From: UBA4644 sp964541085
Lineage (GTDB): Bacteria > Bacillota > Clostridia > Oscillospirales > Butyricicoccaceae
Length of the DNA: 64,000 bases
Direction: 5' to 3'
NCBI GenBank assembly: GCA_964541085.1
Contig: CAZIPA010000003.1
Location: 1-64,000 of the forward strand
Below, piece by piece: positions 24,439 to 32,979 of the stretch; the stretch's first letter is position 1; every line of letters begins with the position of its first letter. The notes under the pieces were generated by a model. That model ran no database searches. It was not told the origin of the DNA and worked only from the letters and a program-made list of their open reading frames with translations. Both the position numbers and the translations under genes were made by a program.

Positions 24439-25335
24439 TCATTTCAAAATTCGAATCTCCGGCTCCAGCAGAATGCCGGTTTCCGCCTGCACTCTGCGCT
24501 GCACCTGTTCGATCAGCCGGAGAATGTCACTGCTGGTGGCACCGCCTCGATTGATGACAAATCCGGCGTGCTTTTCTGATACCTGCGCGCCGCCCACGGT
24601 AAAGCCCTTCAGGCCGCAATCCTCAATGAGCTTGCCTGCAAAATGGCCCTCCGGACGCTTGAAGGTGCTGCCGGCGGAGGGATATTCCAGCGGCTGCTTT
24701 TCCCTTCGGCGGGCGGCATAATCGGCCATTTCCGCCTGAATCTGCGTCCGGTCTCCCGGTGTCAGGCGCAGCACGGCATAGAGCACCGTCCAGAGGGGAT
24801 GCTCTGCGTAAACGCTGGTGCGATAGCCCAGCTGATGTTCCTCCGCAGACAGCTGCCGCAGTCCCTCCGGCGTGTGACAGGTGCCGGAAATCAGCGTATC
24901 CGCAAGCTGTCCCCCATAGGCTCCGGCATTCATCACCACCGCACCGCCTACCGTGCCCGGAATCCCCTGAGCAAAGGTCAGCCCGGCCAGTCCCCGCTCC
25001 GCTGCCAGTGCGGACAGACGGCTGAGAGAATAGCCTGCGGCGGCCCGCACCGTGCATTCGTCCAGCCAGACCGGCGCTTCCTCCGGTGTGCGGATCACAA
25101 GGCCGTCAAAGCCCTCGTCCAACGCCAGCAGGTTGCTGCCCTTTCCGATCACCGCCAGATGCATCGCCTGTGCCCGGGCAAAATCCAGCAGCGCGCACAG
25201 CTGCTCCCCTGTCTCCGGCAGCGCAAGCCACCGGGCAGGCCCGCCGGTGCGGAAGGTGGTATAACGGGAAAGGGGTTCCTCCGACAGCAGCCGGATCCCC
25301 TGTTGCTCTGCAAACATCGCCAGTTCCTGTTTCAT
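24439..25335 (-). CDS. murB: UDP-N-acetylenolpyruvoylglucosamine reductase
   Basis: MurB reduces the enolpyruvyl group of UDP-GlcNAc-enolpyruvate with NADPH and FAD to make UDP-MurNAc, in the cytosol. The 298-residue protein has the FAD-binding segments TTFRTGGPARWLALP near residue 26 and VIGKGSNLLALDEGF near 62, GIPGTVGGAVVMNAGAYGG near 125, YRTSVY (catalytic Arg), GSTFKRPEG (catalytic Ser) and LEPEIRIL at the C-terminus (catalytic Glu). The tyrosine-loop insertion is absent, so it is the shorter type II form. CAGGAGG precedes the ATG. It heads the leftward run through rapZ, yvcK, whiA, dnaE and pcrA. Confidence 0.97.
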   Translation of the reverse strand: MKQELAMFAEQQGIRLLSEEPLSRYTTFRTGGPARWLALPETGEQLCALLDFARAQAMHLAVIGKGSNLLALDEGFDGLVIRTPEEAPVWLDECTVRAAAGYSLSRLSALAAERGLAGLTFAQGIPGTVGGAVVMNAGAYGGQLADTLISGTCHTPEGLRQLSAEEHQLGYRTSVYAEHPLWTVLYAVLRLTPGDRTQIQAEMADYAARRREKQPLEYPSAGSTFKRPEGHFAGKLIEDCGLKGFTVGGAQVSEKHAGFVINRGGATSSDILRLIEQVQRRVQAETGILLEPEIRILK

Positions 25336-25367
25336 GGCAGCCTCCTGAGTGATCGTCCTTTTATTTT

Positions 25368-25396
25368 ATTGTACCACATTTGGAATTATAATGGTA
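25368..25396 (-). promoter_or_regulatory. Weak candidate promoter of the murB operon
   Basis: Minus strand TACAAT (25368-25373) has a poor -35 (TACCAT, 25391-25396) at 17 bases. A TATAAT at 25385-25390 is an alternative, also without a good -35. One of them probably drives murB, as a terminator lies just upstream. Confidence 0.35.
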
Positions 25397-25405
25397 GGGA
25401 AAAAA

Positions 25406-25438
25406 GATAAAAATCGGGAGAAAGCCTGTTCTCCCGAT
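25406..25438 (-). terminator. Intrinsic terminator of the gdh-like/sda operon
   Basis: Minus-strand ATCGGGAG, loop AACAGGCTTT, CTCCCGAT, then TTTTATCTTTTTT. It begins seven bases after the GNAT gene stop. Confidence 0.88.
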
Positions 25439-25444
25439 GCCGTT

Positions 25445-25924
25445 TTATTTTGCGATGAGGTTCTGATAAATGGCCGGATGGCCGCCCTCGATGGGCACTG
25501 CGCCCACGGTTTTGCGGTAAAACTCCGCTGCGCCGTCAGCCCAGCCGATGATGCCGTAGGCATAGCCCATTTCCCACATGGAATGCAGGCAGGACAGCAG
25601 CAGTCCGGTTCCCACGCCGGAGGCCCGGCAGTCGGGCCGGACACCGATGGGGCCGAAATAATCCCTGCCCGTTGCCTCAAAGCAGGCAAAGCCGATCACT
25701 TCCTTCTGCTGCACCGCTATATAGCAGGTGCTGGGAACGGTAGACAGCGCCGCTTCGCATTCGTGCATCCAGCCGTCGCCGAAATGGGTCTGTACAAAGG
25801 ACAGCACCCGCTGCTTATCCGGGGCAATCACCCGCTTGACCGAGATTCCCTGCACCCGCAGCCGCTCCAGCACGGGTGCTTTTTCCGGCAGATTCCAAAG
25901 CTTAACCAGCAGATCCTGAGCCAT
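25445..25924 (-). CDS. GNAT family N-acetyltransferase
   Basis: The 159-residue protein fits the GNAT fold: a central strand CYIAVQQKEVIGFACFEA, then YFGPIGVRPDCRASGVGTGLL with the acetyl-CoA pyrophosphate loop (R/Q-x-x-G-x-G/A-like RASGVG), near residue 100, and a C-terminal strand with AAEFYRKTVGAVPIEG. The acceptor substrate cannot be predicted. Its ATG shares one base with the sdaAA stop (TGATG), so it is translationally coupled. It is the last gene of the gdh-like/sda operon, which hints at an amino-acid or amine acceptor, but that is inference. Confidence 0.85.
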   Translation of the reverse strand: MAQDLLVKLWNLPEKAPVLERLRVQGISVKRVIAPDKQRVLSFVQTHFGDGWMHECEAALSTVPSTCYIAVQQKEVIGFACFEATGRDYFGPIGVRPDCRASGVGTGLLLSCLHSMWEMGYAYGIIGWADGAAEFYRKTVGAVPIEGGHPAIYQNLIAK

Positions 25925-26793
25925 CAGAACAGCCTCCGTTTCGCGGCGATGCCCGCCGGTGTTGCCGCCAGACCGCCCTCTCCCGTTTCCCGGATGCAGG
26001 CCGGCATTCCGCAGCCGATCTGGTACATGGCGTCGATCACCTGATCCAGCGGAACAAAGCTCTTGATGCCTGCCAGCGCCATATCCGCAGCGGCGATCGC
26101 CAGCACGGCATACATTCCGTTGCGCTTGACGCAGGGAACCTCCACCAGACCTGCCACCGGGTCACAAGCAAGGCCCAGACAGTTTTTCAGTGCCAGCGCC
26201 GCTGCATTGACACAATGCCGGGGACTTCCTCCCATGGCCTCCGTCAGAGCCGCAGCCGCCATGGCAGCCGCCGCGCCGCATTCTGCCTGACAGCCGCCCT
26301 GAGCACCGGAAATGGTGGCACGGGTGGCGATGACCGCACCGATGCCCGCCGCCGTCAAAAGCGCTTCATAGGCCGTTCTGTCATGAAAGTAGAATTCCTC
26401 CTGTGCCGCAATGAGAACGCCGGGCAAAATTCCCGCCGAACCTGCTGTGGGTGCTGCGGCAATGACACCCATGGCCGCATTATAGCCGCTGGTTGCCAGC
26501 GCATAGGCCACGGCCTTTGCCTCCAGCGTACCCAGCAGATTTTTATGATTCCGGCAGTGATTGTAATAGCGGGCTGCATCTCCGCCGGTGAGACCGCTGA
26601 CGGAACGCATATCCGATGTAATGCCCGCACTGGCAGCATTTTTCATCACCTGCCAGGTTTTTTGCAGCCGATCCTGTATGGCCTCCGGGGTCATGCCGGA
26701 TTCCCGTTGTTCCTCCCGCAGAACCACCTGTCCCAGAGAAAGGTTGTTCTTTGTGCTTTCGTCCAGAAGATAATCAATGCTCTGTATTTCCAT
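25924..26793 (-). CDS. sdaAA: L-serine ammonia-lyase (iron-sulfur type), alpha subunit
   Basis: This subunit deaminates L-serine to pyruvate and ammonia, using a [4Fe-4S] cluster as Lewis acid. The 289-residue protein has GSAGILPGVLIAAQEE near residue 122, GAQGGCQAECG near 164 (cluster Cys) and CLGLACDPVAGLVEVPCVKRN near 210 with two more conserved Cys. It ends with the glycine-rich MPACIRETGEGGLAATPAG segment. AAGGAG lies before the ATG. The beta subunit gene is 11 bases upstream. The oxygen-labile cluster fits an anaerobe. Confidence 0.96.
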   Translation of the reverse strand: MEIQSIDYLLDESTKNNLSLGQVVLREEQRESGMTPEAIQDRLQKTWQVMKNAASAGITSDMRSVSGLTGGDAARYYNHCRNHKNLLGTLEAKAVAYALATSGYNAAMGVIAAAPTAGSAGILPGVLIAAQEEFYFHDRTAYEALLTAAGIGAVIATRATISGAQGGCQAECGAAAAMAAAALTEAMGGSPRHCVNAAALALKNCLGLACDPVAGLVEVPCVKRNGMYAVLAIAAADMALAGIKSFVPLDQVIDAMYQIGCGMPACIRETGEGGLAATPAGIAAKRRLF

Positions 26794-26804
26794 GCGTATT
26801 CTCC

Positions 26805-27467
26805 TTAAAATCTGGGAATCATGGCCACGGAAGAGACGCTTTCCACCTGCTTCAGCTGGTTGACTGTGCCGGCATCCACCGGTGCGTCCGTCTCCACCAC
26901 GGTAATCACATCTCCCTCCCGCCGTGTCCGGGAAAGGCGCAGATTGCCGATGTTATAGCCGTTTGTGGACAGAATCCTTGCGATTGCCGCCATCACGCCG
27001 GGGGAATCCCGATGGAACAGGATCAGCGTATCCTCCAGAAAGGTGGCTTCCGTCTCCATGCCGTTGATCTCCGCAATCCGCACTGCGCCGCCGCCGACGG
27101 ATTCGCCCCGCAGGGACAGCTTTCCATGCCGGGAGGAAGCCTGAATCACCACCGTATTGGGATGATAGCGGGGCTCCTCTCCGGTTTCGATCTCATAGGA
27201 CAGACCACGGAAATCCGCCAGCGCAAGGCTTTCCCGAATCTTTTCGTTGTCCGTCTGAAAGCCCAGCAGACCGCCGATCACGGCCTTATCCGTACCGTGT
27301 CCCCGATAGGTATCTGCAAAGGAGCCATAAAAGGTCACCTTTGCCTTTCGCACATCCTCGCCCAGCAGCTTGCGGCAGATCAGTCCGATCCGTACCGCCC
27401 CCGCCGTATGGGAGGAGGAAGGGCCCACCGTAATGGGGCCCAGAATATCAAACAAACCGATGCCCAT
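26805..27467 (-). CDS. sdaAB: L-serine ammonia-lyase (iron-sulfur type), beta subunit
   Basis: The 220-residue partner of SdaAA opens with MGIGLFDILGPITVGPSSSHTAG, holding the SSHT motif of the serine-dehydratase beta fold. From about residue 148 it has an ACT domain (TLILFHRDSPGVMAAIARILSTNGYNIGNLRLSR) that may bind serine as an allosteric or activating ligand. GGAGG precedes the ATG. It lies 24 bases after the GDH-like gene and before sdaAA, the usual beta-alpha order in Firmicutes. Confidence 0.96.
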   Translation of the reverse strand: MGIGLFDILGPITVGPSSSHTAGAVRIGLICRKLLGEDVRKAKVTFYGSFADTYRGHGTDKAVIGGLLGFQTDNEKIRESLALADFRGLSYEIETGEEPRYHPNTVVIQASSRHGKLSLRGESVGGGAVRIAEINGMETEATFLEDTLILFHRDSPGVMAAIARILSTNGYNIGNLRLSRTRREGDVITVVETDAPVDAGTVNQLKQVESVSSVAMIPRF

Positions 27468-27490
27468 GCTTTGCCTCCATGCTGTTTCCC

Positions 27491-28738
27491 TTAGGGGAAG
27501 ATCCCCCGGATCCGCTTGGCCTCGCAGACCTTGTCCAATGCCAGAATATAGGCTGCCCGCCGGAGAGACAGACCCATACGGGCGCTCTCCGCCCAGACCC
27601 GGTCAAAGGTCTTCAGCAGCAGATTTTTCATCATCCGGTTGACTTCATATTCATCCCACATCAGCGACTGCACATTCTGCACCCGCTCGAAATAATCCAC
27701 AATCACGCTTCCGGCGGAGGCCACCAGATCGGGAATCACCAGAATCCCCCGTTCCTCCAGCACCTCATCGCCCTCCGGTGTGATCTGGGCGTTGCCGCAC
27801 TCCAGCACCATCCGTGCCTGAAGCTTCGGGGCGTTTTTCCCGTCGATCAGCGCATCGGAGGCACAGACGGCCAGCACCGTGCATTCGCTCTCCAGCACGG
27901 CCTCGCCGGAAATCTGCTGTACACCCGCAGCGTGATAATCCCGGAGACTGCCGCCGGCCTCCTTGTAGGCCACCAGCGCAGGGATATCCAGTCCGCCCTC
28001 CCGACGAATGCCGCCGGAGGAATCGGACAGGGCTTCAATGCGAACGCCCTCTTCATACATACTCATGGCCGCGCTGCGTCCCACCTTGCCAAAGCCGGCC
28101 AGCGCCGCCGTCCAGCAATCCTGAGGCAGCTTCAGACGCTTCAGCGCCTCCTTCAGCACGAACACCGCACCGTGGCCCGCCGCATCCTTCCGGCCCAGAC
28201 TGCCGCCCAGCGCCTGAGGCTTGCCGGTGACAATGCCGGAAATGGCCCGGCCCGCCATCATGCTGTAGGTGTCCATAATCCAGCCCATGACCACCTCGTC
28301 TGTCCCTGCGTCCGGCGCAAGAATATCCACATCCGGCCCGATCACCGGCAGGATCATCGCCGTATACCGGCGGGTCAGGCGGGCCAGCTCTGCCGGACTG
28401 AGCTTTTCCTTCTGCACCTTTACACCGCCCATGGCGCCGCCGAAGGGCAGACCGGCCAGTGTACATTTCAGCGTCATCAATCCCGCAAGGCAGCGCATGG
28501 AATTGTGATCCACCTGGGGAGAAAAGCGGATACCGCCCTCATAGGGGCCCAGCAGACTGGAATGCTGCACCCGATAGCCCTTGAATATTTCCACCGTGCC
28601 GTCATCCATCTCCACCGGGATGGACACCAGCAGCTCCCGCTCCGGATGCTTGGCAAACTCATATTGGGTGCGTGTCAGCTTCAGATATTCTGCTGCCTGA
28701 TCCACACGCCGTGTAAAATCTTCATAATACTGTCCCAC
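27491..28738 (-). CDS. Glu/Leu/Phe/Val dehydrogenase family protein with altered active site
   Basis: The 415-residue protein has the overall glutamate dehydrogenase layout: a dimerisation domain with YRVQHSSLLGP and FGGAMGGVKV, then a Rossmann domain with LAGFGKVGRSAA near residue 214. Compared with clostridial GDH (K89, K113, K125, D165, S380), GPYKGG is here GPYEGG (E67), the catalytic Lys of GGxKGG is Met103, and the Ser of VSYFEW is Asp348; K91 and D143 remain. NAGGV is SAGSV. Normal oxidative deamination is therefore doubtful. The GTG at 28738 is chosen because AAGGTG lies just upstream and a consensus promoter ends near 28816, making the longer frame untranslatable. It heads an operon with sdaAB, sdaAA and a GNAT gene. 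Confidence 0.85.
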   Translation of the reverse strand: MGQYYEDFTRRVDQAAEYLKLTRTQYEFAKHPERELLVSIPVEMDDGTVEIFKGYRVQHSSLLGPYEGGIRFSPQVDHNSMRCLAGLMTLKCTLAGLPFGGAMGGVKVQKEKLSPAELARLTRRYTAMILPVIGPDVDILAPDAGTDEVVMGWIMDTYSMMAGRAISGIVTGKPQALGGSLGRKDAAGHGAVFVLKEALKRLKLPQDCWTAALAGFGKVGRSAAMSMYEEGVRIEALSDSSGGIRREGGLDIPALVAYKEAGGSLRDYHAAGVQQISGEAVLESECTVLAVCASDALIDGKNAPKLQARMVLECGNAQITPEGDEVLEERGILVIPDLVASAGSVIVDYFERVQNVQSLMWDEYEVNRMMKNLLLKTFDRVWAESARMGLSLRRAAYILALDKVCEAKRIRGIFP

Positions 28739-28822
28739 AGCTTCACCTTCTGTTCTGCAAATGTCGGATGTCGTTCGGGGCAGGTGTATTGCCGCAAAGT
28801 GCGCCAACTGCCCCATTATGTT

Positions 28823-28851
28823 ATTATAGCAGAAAACCGGCTGAGGAACAA
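28823..28851 (-). promoter_or_regulatory. Sigma-A promoter of the GDH-like/sda operon
   Basis: Minus-strand TTGTTC (28846-28851), a 17-base spacer and TATAAT (28823-28828). The -35 box lies in the loop of the upstream rpoD terminator. Confidence 0.75.
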
Positions 28852-28861
28852 CCTCAACCGG
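28832..28861 (-). terminator. Intrinsic terminator of the dgt-dnaG-rpoD operon
   Basis: Minus-strand CCGGTTGAGG, loop TTGTT, CCTCAGCCGG, then TTTTCT. It lies about 45 bases after the rpoD stop and overlaps the next operon's promoter. Confidence 0.7.
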
Positions 28862-28908
28862 CGCTTCTGTCTGATATAAATTTACGATGATGTCCGGATT
28901 TGTTCCGG

Positions 28909-30033
28909 TTAATTCAAAAAGTCCTTCAGCTTTTTGGAGCGGGAAGGATGACGCAGCTTGCGCAGAGCCTTGGCCTCGATCTGACGAATGCGCTCTCTGG
29001 TCACATTGAACTCCTTGCCCACTTCCTCCAGCGTGCGGCTGCGGCCGTCCTCGATGCCGAAGCGCAGGCGCAGAACCTTTTCCTCCCGGGGGGTCAGCGT
29101 ACCCAGCACCTCCACCAGCTGCTCCTTCAGCAGGGTGAAAGATGCCACCTCGGCGGGCTCCAGCGCGTCCTCGTCGGGGATAAAGTCGCCCAGATGAGAA
29201 TCTTCCTCCTCACCGATGGGGGTTTCCAGAGACACCGGCTCCAGTGCGATTTTCAGAATGTCGCGCACCTTCTGCACCGGCATATGCATTTCCTCCGCAA
29301 CCTCCTCCGGCGTGGGATCGTGGCCCAGCTCCTGCAGCAGCTGACGGGAAACACGGATCACCTTGTTGATGGTCTCCACCATATGTACCGGGATGCGGAT
29401 GGTTCTGGCCTGATCGGCGATGGCACGGGTGATGGCCTGCCGAATCCACCAGGTGGCATAGGTGGAAAACTTGTAGCCCTTGGTATAGTCGAACTTTTCC
29501 ACGGCCTTAATCAGGCCCAGATTGCCCTCCTGAATCAGATCCAGAAACTGCATTCCACGGCCCACATAGCGCTTTGCAATGGACACCACCAGACGCAGGT
29601 TGGCCTCGGCCAGACGCTTTTTGGCGCTTTCGTCTCCCTCCAGCATCCGCTTGGCCAGCTCGATCTCCTCCGTGGGAGAAAGCAGGTCCACCTTGCCGAT
29701 TTCCTTCAGATACATCCGCACCGGGTCGTCAATGGCAAGGCCGTCTGCCATGGCGAAGGTCTCGTTGATCTCGTCCTCCGTGACCTCCTCCACATCGTCA
29801 AAGTGCTCGTCCTCGCCCACCACGATATCGTCGCCGGGCTCTTCCTCTTCCATGGCGATCTCCACACCCATTTTGTCCAGCGCGGCATAGAACTTGTCCT
29901 GCTGATCCGCATCCAGCTCCAGTGCGTCGATAGCGTTGTTGATCTCCTTGGTGGTGATTTTGCCGTGGGCCTTGCCGTATTCCAGCAAATCATGAAGCAC
30001 CTGCTGTTTGTTCTTCTGTTCCTGCTCCGCCAT
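28909..30033 (-). CDS. rpoD: Primary RNA polymerase sigma factor
   Basis: The 374-residue protein is the housekeeping sigma-A. Region 1.1 is shortened and acidic (residues 60-95). Region 1.2 begins DDPVRMYLKEIG, region 2 contains NLRLVVSIAKRYVGRGMQF and the -10 recognition helix GYKFSTYATWWIRQAI near residue 190, region 3 is PVHMVETINKV, and region 4.2 is TLEEVGKEFNVTRERIRQIEAKALRKL near 335. AAAGGAGG precedes the ATG, two bases after the dnaG stop. The dgt-dnaG-rpoD order matches the sigA operon of other Firmicutes. It explains the sigma-A promoters seen across the window. Confidence 0.98.
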   Translation of the reverse strand: MAEQEQKNKQQVLHDLLEYGKAHGKITTKEINNAIDALELDADQQDKFYAALDKMGVEIAMEEEEPGDDIVVGEDEHFDDVEEVTEDEINETFAMADGLAIDDPVRMYLKEIGKVDLLSPTEEIELAKRMLEGDESAKKRLAEANLRLVVSIAKRYVGRGMQFLDLIQEGNLGLIKAVEKFDYTKGYKFSTYATWWIRQAITRAIADQARTIRIPVHMVETINKVIRVSRQLLQELGHDPTPEEVAEEMHMPVQKVRDILKIALEPVSLETPIGEEEDSHLGDFIPDEDALEPAEVASFTLLKEQLVEVLGTLTPREEKVLRLRFGIEDGRSRTLEEVGKEFNVTRERIRQIEAKALRKLRHPSRSKKLKDFLN

Positions 30034-30035
30034 AT

Positions 30036-31844
30036 TTATTCCTCCTTTTCCTGTTTCCGCCGGATGGCTTCCCGCAAAAGCGCGGCATCGTCATGGGCGG
30101 CTTCTCTTTTTGTTGCAGCGTAGGTAATTTTTTCGATACAGTCCCGCACAGTTTTTTCGTCTCCCCGGGTGCGCTCTCCGGCGGCAAGAATGCCGGAAAA
30201 CTGCCGAAGCTCTCCCGGGGGCAGCTCGGTCATAAAGGCCGCAGGCTCCGGTGCCAGCCCCTGCTCCAGCCGCTCCAGCGCCATGGCATAGAGCTTTGCC
30301 AGAAATGCAGAGGAAAACTGCTCCGGTGAAAGTCTGGCCGCAGCGTATTCCAGCAGCTGACGGTCGCCCAGCACCGCAGACAGCAAGCGCTGTTCGGCGG
30401 CGGCGGAGCCCGCATCCTGATAATGCAGGGACCAGTCTTTGGGCTGAAGCAGCCGTTCCGGCTGGAGGGCCTCCTGCTGGAGCCGCTTTTCCTGCTGCCG
30501 CTGCCGCTGTTTCCGGCTGCGGTTGGCCTCGGTGAGAATGTTCTCCGGCGAAACTCCCGCCTCTCTGGCTGCCGTGTGGGCATAGATTTCCCGCTCCACG
30601 GCGGAGGATACTCCGGCAATATATCGCACCGCATCCTTCACATAGGCGATGCGCTGTTCATCATCGGAAAGATCGGTGTATTTCTGTCGAATCTCTCCCA
30701 TGCGATACTGTCCGTCGGTCTGAGGCTTGTCCAGCAACGAACGGAACGCCTCCGGGCCGTTGATGCGGATGAAGTCATCCGGGTCTACCTTCATGGGGCG
30801 GCCCTCGCTGTCATACAGCACCTTTCCCTGAGCATCCCGCCGGGGCGGCAGACGCAGCACCCGCACACCCAGACCGTTGCTTTTCAAAATGTCGATGGCC
30901 TTTTCCGTGGCCTTTTCTCCGGCGGCATCCGCATCATAGCAGATCACCACCTCCTGAGTATATTTCCCCAGCAGACGGGCCTGTTCGGCGGTAAGCGCCG
31001 TTCCGCAGGAGGCCACTGCGCTGTCAAAACCCGCCTGATGCAGGGCGATTACATCCACATTGCCTTCGCAGAGGATAAACCGGCTGGCCCGGGTCTTTTT
31101 GGCCAGATTCAGGGCGTAAAGATTCCGGCTCTTGCTGTAGACCGGGGTATCCGGGCTGTTCACATATTTGCGGCCGTCTCCGTCGCCGTGCAGGATCCGT
31201 CCGCCAAAGGCCACCACATCTCCGCGCACATCAATGATGGGGAACATGATCCGATCCCGGAAAAAGCAATACAGGCTGCCCCGCTTGCTGCGTCCGGCCA
31301 GCCGGGCCTCCTCCAGCTCCTGCTCGGTAAATCCCTTTGCCCGCATGGCATGGATGAGTCCATCCCAGCTTTGATCCGCATAGCCCAGACCAAAGCGCAC
31401 GGCGGTCTGCCGTGTAATGCCCCGCTTTTCCAGATAGGCCCGGGCCTCCTGCCCCGTCTCTCCCATCAGGGTATCGTAAAAATAACGAGCGGCAGCCCGG
31501 TTCAGCTCCAGCAGTCTGCGCCGCTGCAGGCGGCCCCGTCCGCCGTCTTCCTCCTGCGGCAGCTCCATTCCCGCCATATCCGCCAGCTTGCGCACCGCGT
31601 CGATATAGGGCAGGTTTTCGATCTTCATCAGAAAATGTACGGCATTGCCGCCCTCGCCGCAGCCAAAGCATTTGAAAAACTGCTTGTCCTGGGAAACGGA
31701 GAAGGAGGGCGTTTTTTCATGATGGAAGGGACAGCAGGCCCAGAAATTGTTGCCCTTCTTTTTCAGCGGCACATAGCGGCTGACCAGCTCTGTAATGTCG
31801 GTTCTGGCAATCAGTTCGTCCAGAAACTGCTGCGGCAGCGCCAT
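30036..31844 (-). CDS. dnaG: DNA primase
   Basis: DnaG makes RNA primers at the replication fork. The 602-residue protein has an N-terminal zinc-binding domain (CPFHHEKTPSFSVS, then FKCFGCGEGG, residues 37-66), a catalytic core with the Toprim motifs CEGNVDVIALHQAG near residue 260 and VICYDADAAGEKA near 305, and a C-terminal helicase-interaction domain that includes LLSAVLGDRQLLEYA. It sits between dgt and rpoD, so initiation of replication and of transcription are co-expressed, as in the macromolecular-synthesis operon of other Firmicutes. Confidence 0.97.
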   Translation of the reverse strand: MALPQQFLDELIARTDITELVSRYVPLKKKGNNFWACCPFHHEKTPSFSVSQDKQFFKCFGCGEGGNAVHFLMKIENLPYIDAVRKLADMAGMELPQEEDGGRGRLQRRRLLELNRAAARYFYDTLMGETGQEARAYLEKRGITRQTAVRFGLGYADQSWDGLIHAMRAKGFTEQELEEARLAGRSKRGSLYCFFRDRIMFPIIDVRGDVVAFGGRILHGDGDGRKYVNSPDTPVYSKSRNLYALNLAKKTRASRFILCEGNVDVIALHQAGFDSAVASCGTALTAEQARLLGKYTQEVVICYDADAAGEKATEKAIDILKSNGLGVRVLRLPPRRDAQGKVLYDSEGRPMKVDPDDFIRINGPEAFRSLLDKPQTDGQYRMGEIRQKYTDLSDDEQRIAYVKDAVRYIAGVSSAVEREIYAHTAAREAGVSPENILTEANRSRKQRQRQQEKRLQQEALQPERLLQPKDWSLHYQDAGSAAAEQRLLSAVLGDRQLLEYAAARLSPEQFSSAFLAKLYAMALERLEQGLAPEPAAFMTELPPGELRQFSGILAAGERTRGDEKTVRDCIEKITYAATKREAAHDDAALLREAIRRKQEKEE

Positions 31845-31885
31845 TGCATCCCCTCCCTTCCTGTTGTGTCATAGCAATGCAGCGC

Positions 31886-32899
31886 TCAATACTTGCTCCA
31901 GCTTTTCGGTACGGTAATTTCTTCAAACACCGCCACGGCATACCGGTCTGTCATGCCGGCGATATAGTCGCAAACGGCGGCCTCCTTGCCGTCCCGGTCG
32001 GCGACCAGCAGATACTCTCCCGTCAGCTTTTCCGGCCGCTCCATAAAATAGCGGTACAGAAAGCGGACGATCTCTTCACATTTGCCCTCTTCGCCCTTGG
32101 CTACCGGATTGCGATAGACGGCCTCATACATAAAATCGTGCAGCTCGTTCATATGGGCAGCCGTTTCCGGCTCCATGCCGATCTCTCCGGTACGCTGGCC
32201 GTATTGGATCAGCGCATTCACCAGCGTGGCGATCCGGCGGCTGTGGCTCACGCCCAGATGCAGCCGCAGCTGGAAGGGAATGTCGTCCTCCGTCAGCACA
32301 CCGGCCCGCACGGCATCATCAATATCGTGGTTGATATAGGCGATGCGGTCGGCATAGCGGACGATGCGGCCCTCCTGTGTGAACGCCTCCGTACCGCTGG
32401 TATGGCAGAGAATGCCGTCCAGCACCTCCCTGGTGAGATTCAGTCCCCTGCCGCCCTTTTCCAGCAGACGCACCACACGCACACTCTGCTCATTGTGGCG
32501 GAAGGAATGTCCGCAGGCATCGGTCAGCGCCCGTTCTCCCGCGTGTCCAAAGGGCGTATGTCCCAGATCGTGGCCCAGGGCAATGGCCTCGGCCAGATCC
32601 TCATTCAGCCGCAGCCCCCGGGCCACCGTGCGGGAAATCTGGGCAACCTCCAGCGTATGGGTCAGACGGGTGCGATAATGATCCCCCTCCGGGGAAAGAA
32701 AGACCTGGGTCTTGTGCTTCAGCCGACGGAAGCTCTTGCTGTGGATGATCCGATCCCGATCCCGCATATAGCAGGTGCGCAGTTCATCCGGCGCTTCCTC
32801 CCGTTCCCGTCCCCGGCTCTCCGCAGACAGCGCGGCCTGAGGTGCCAGCAGCTGGCGTTCCGTTTCTTCAATCCGCTCCCGAATGGTCATAGGCTCCAT
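31886..32899 (-). CDS. dgt: Deoxyguanosinetriphosphate triphosphohydrolase-like protein
   Basis: The 337-residue HD-domain enzyme would cleave dNTPs to deoxynucleoside and triphosphate. It has FRRLKHKTQVF near residue 58, RLTHTLEVAQISRTVARGL near 76 (first metal His) and ALGHDLGHTPFGHAGE near 106 (HD pair). It belongs to the shorter type 2 Dgt subfamily seen in Firmicutes. The ATG at 32899 has AGGAGAGAAAGGG upstream; an 85-codon upstream extension of the frame overlaps the promoter and has no family match. It is first in the dgt-dnaG-rpoD operon. Confidence 0.94.
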   Translation of the reverse strand: MEPMTIRERIEETERQLLAPQAALSAESRGREREEAPDELRTCYMRDRDRIIHSKSFRRLKHKTQVFLSPEGDHYRTRLTHTLEVAQISRTVARGLRLNEDLAEAIALGHDLGHTPFGHAGERALTDACGHSFRHNEQSVRVVRLLEKGGRGLNLTREVLDGILCHTSGTEAFTQEGRIVRYADRIAYINHDIDDAVRAGVLTEDDIPFQLRLHLGVSHSRRIATLVNALIQYGQRTGEIGMEPETAAHMNELHDFMYEAVYRNPVAKGEEGKCEEIVRFLYRYFMERPEKLTGEYLLVADRDGKEAAVCDYIAGMTDRYAVAVFEEITVPKSWSKY

Positions 32900-32933
32900 G
32901 GCGTGTTCCCTTTCTCTCCTGTTTTCAAATCTA

Positions 32934-32939
32934 ATTATA
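32934..32939 (-). promoter_or_regulatory. -10 element of the dgt-dnaG-rpoD operon
   Basis: Minus-strand TATAAT 35 bases upstream of dgt. The expected -35 (32957-32962) reads AAAAAC, a non-consensus sequence touching the palindrome at 32962-32979. This suggests regulator-dependent activity or another promoter further upstream. Confidence 0.5.
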
Positions 32940-32961
32940 GAATACGACAAAAATCCGTTTT

Positions 32962-32979
32962 TTCTCTTTGCAAAGAGAA
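32962..32979. promoter_or_regulatory. 18-bp perfect palindrome upstream of dgt-dnaG-rpoD
   Basis: TTCTCTTTG-CAAAGAGAA is perfectly self-complementary. It lies between the end of the LysR gene and the dgt -10 box, where the -35 would be. It could be an operator, or a hairpin (loop TGCA) closing the LysR transcript, although no T tract follows on that strand. Confidence 0.5.
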
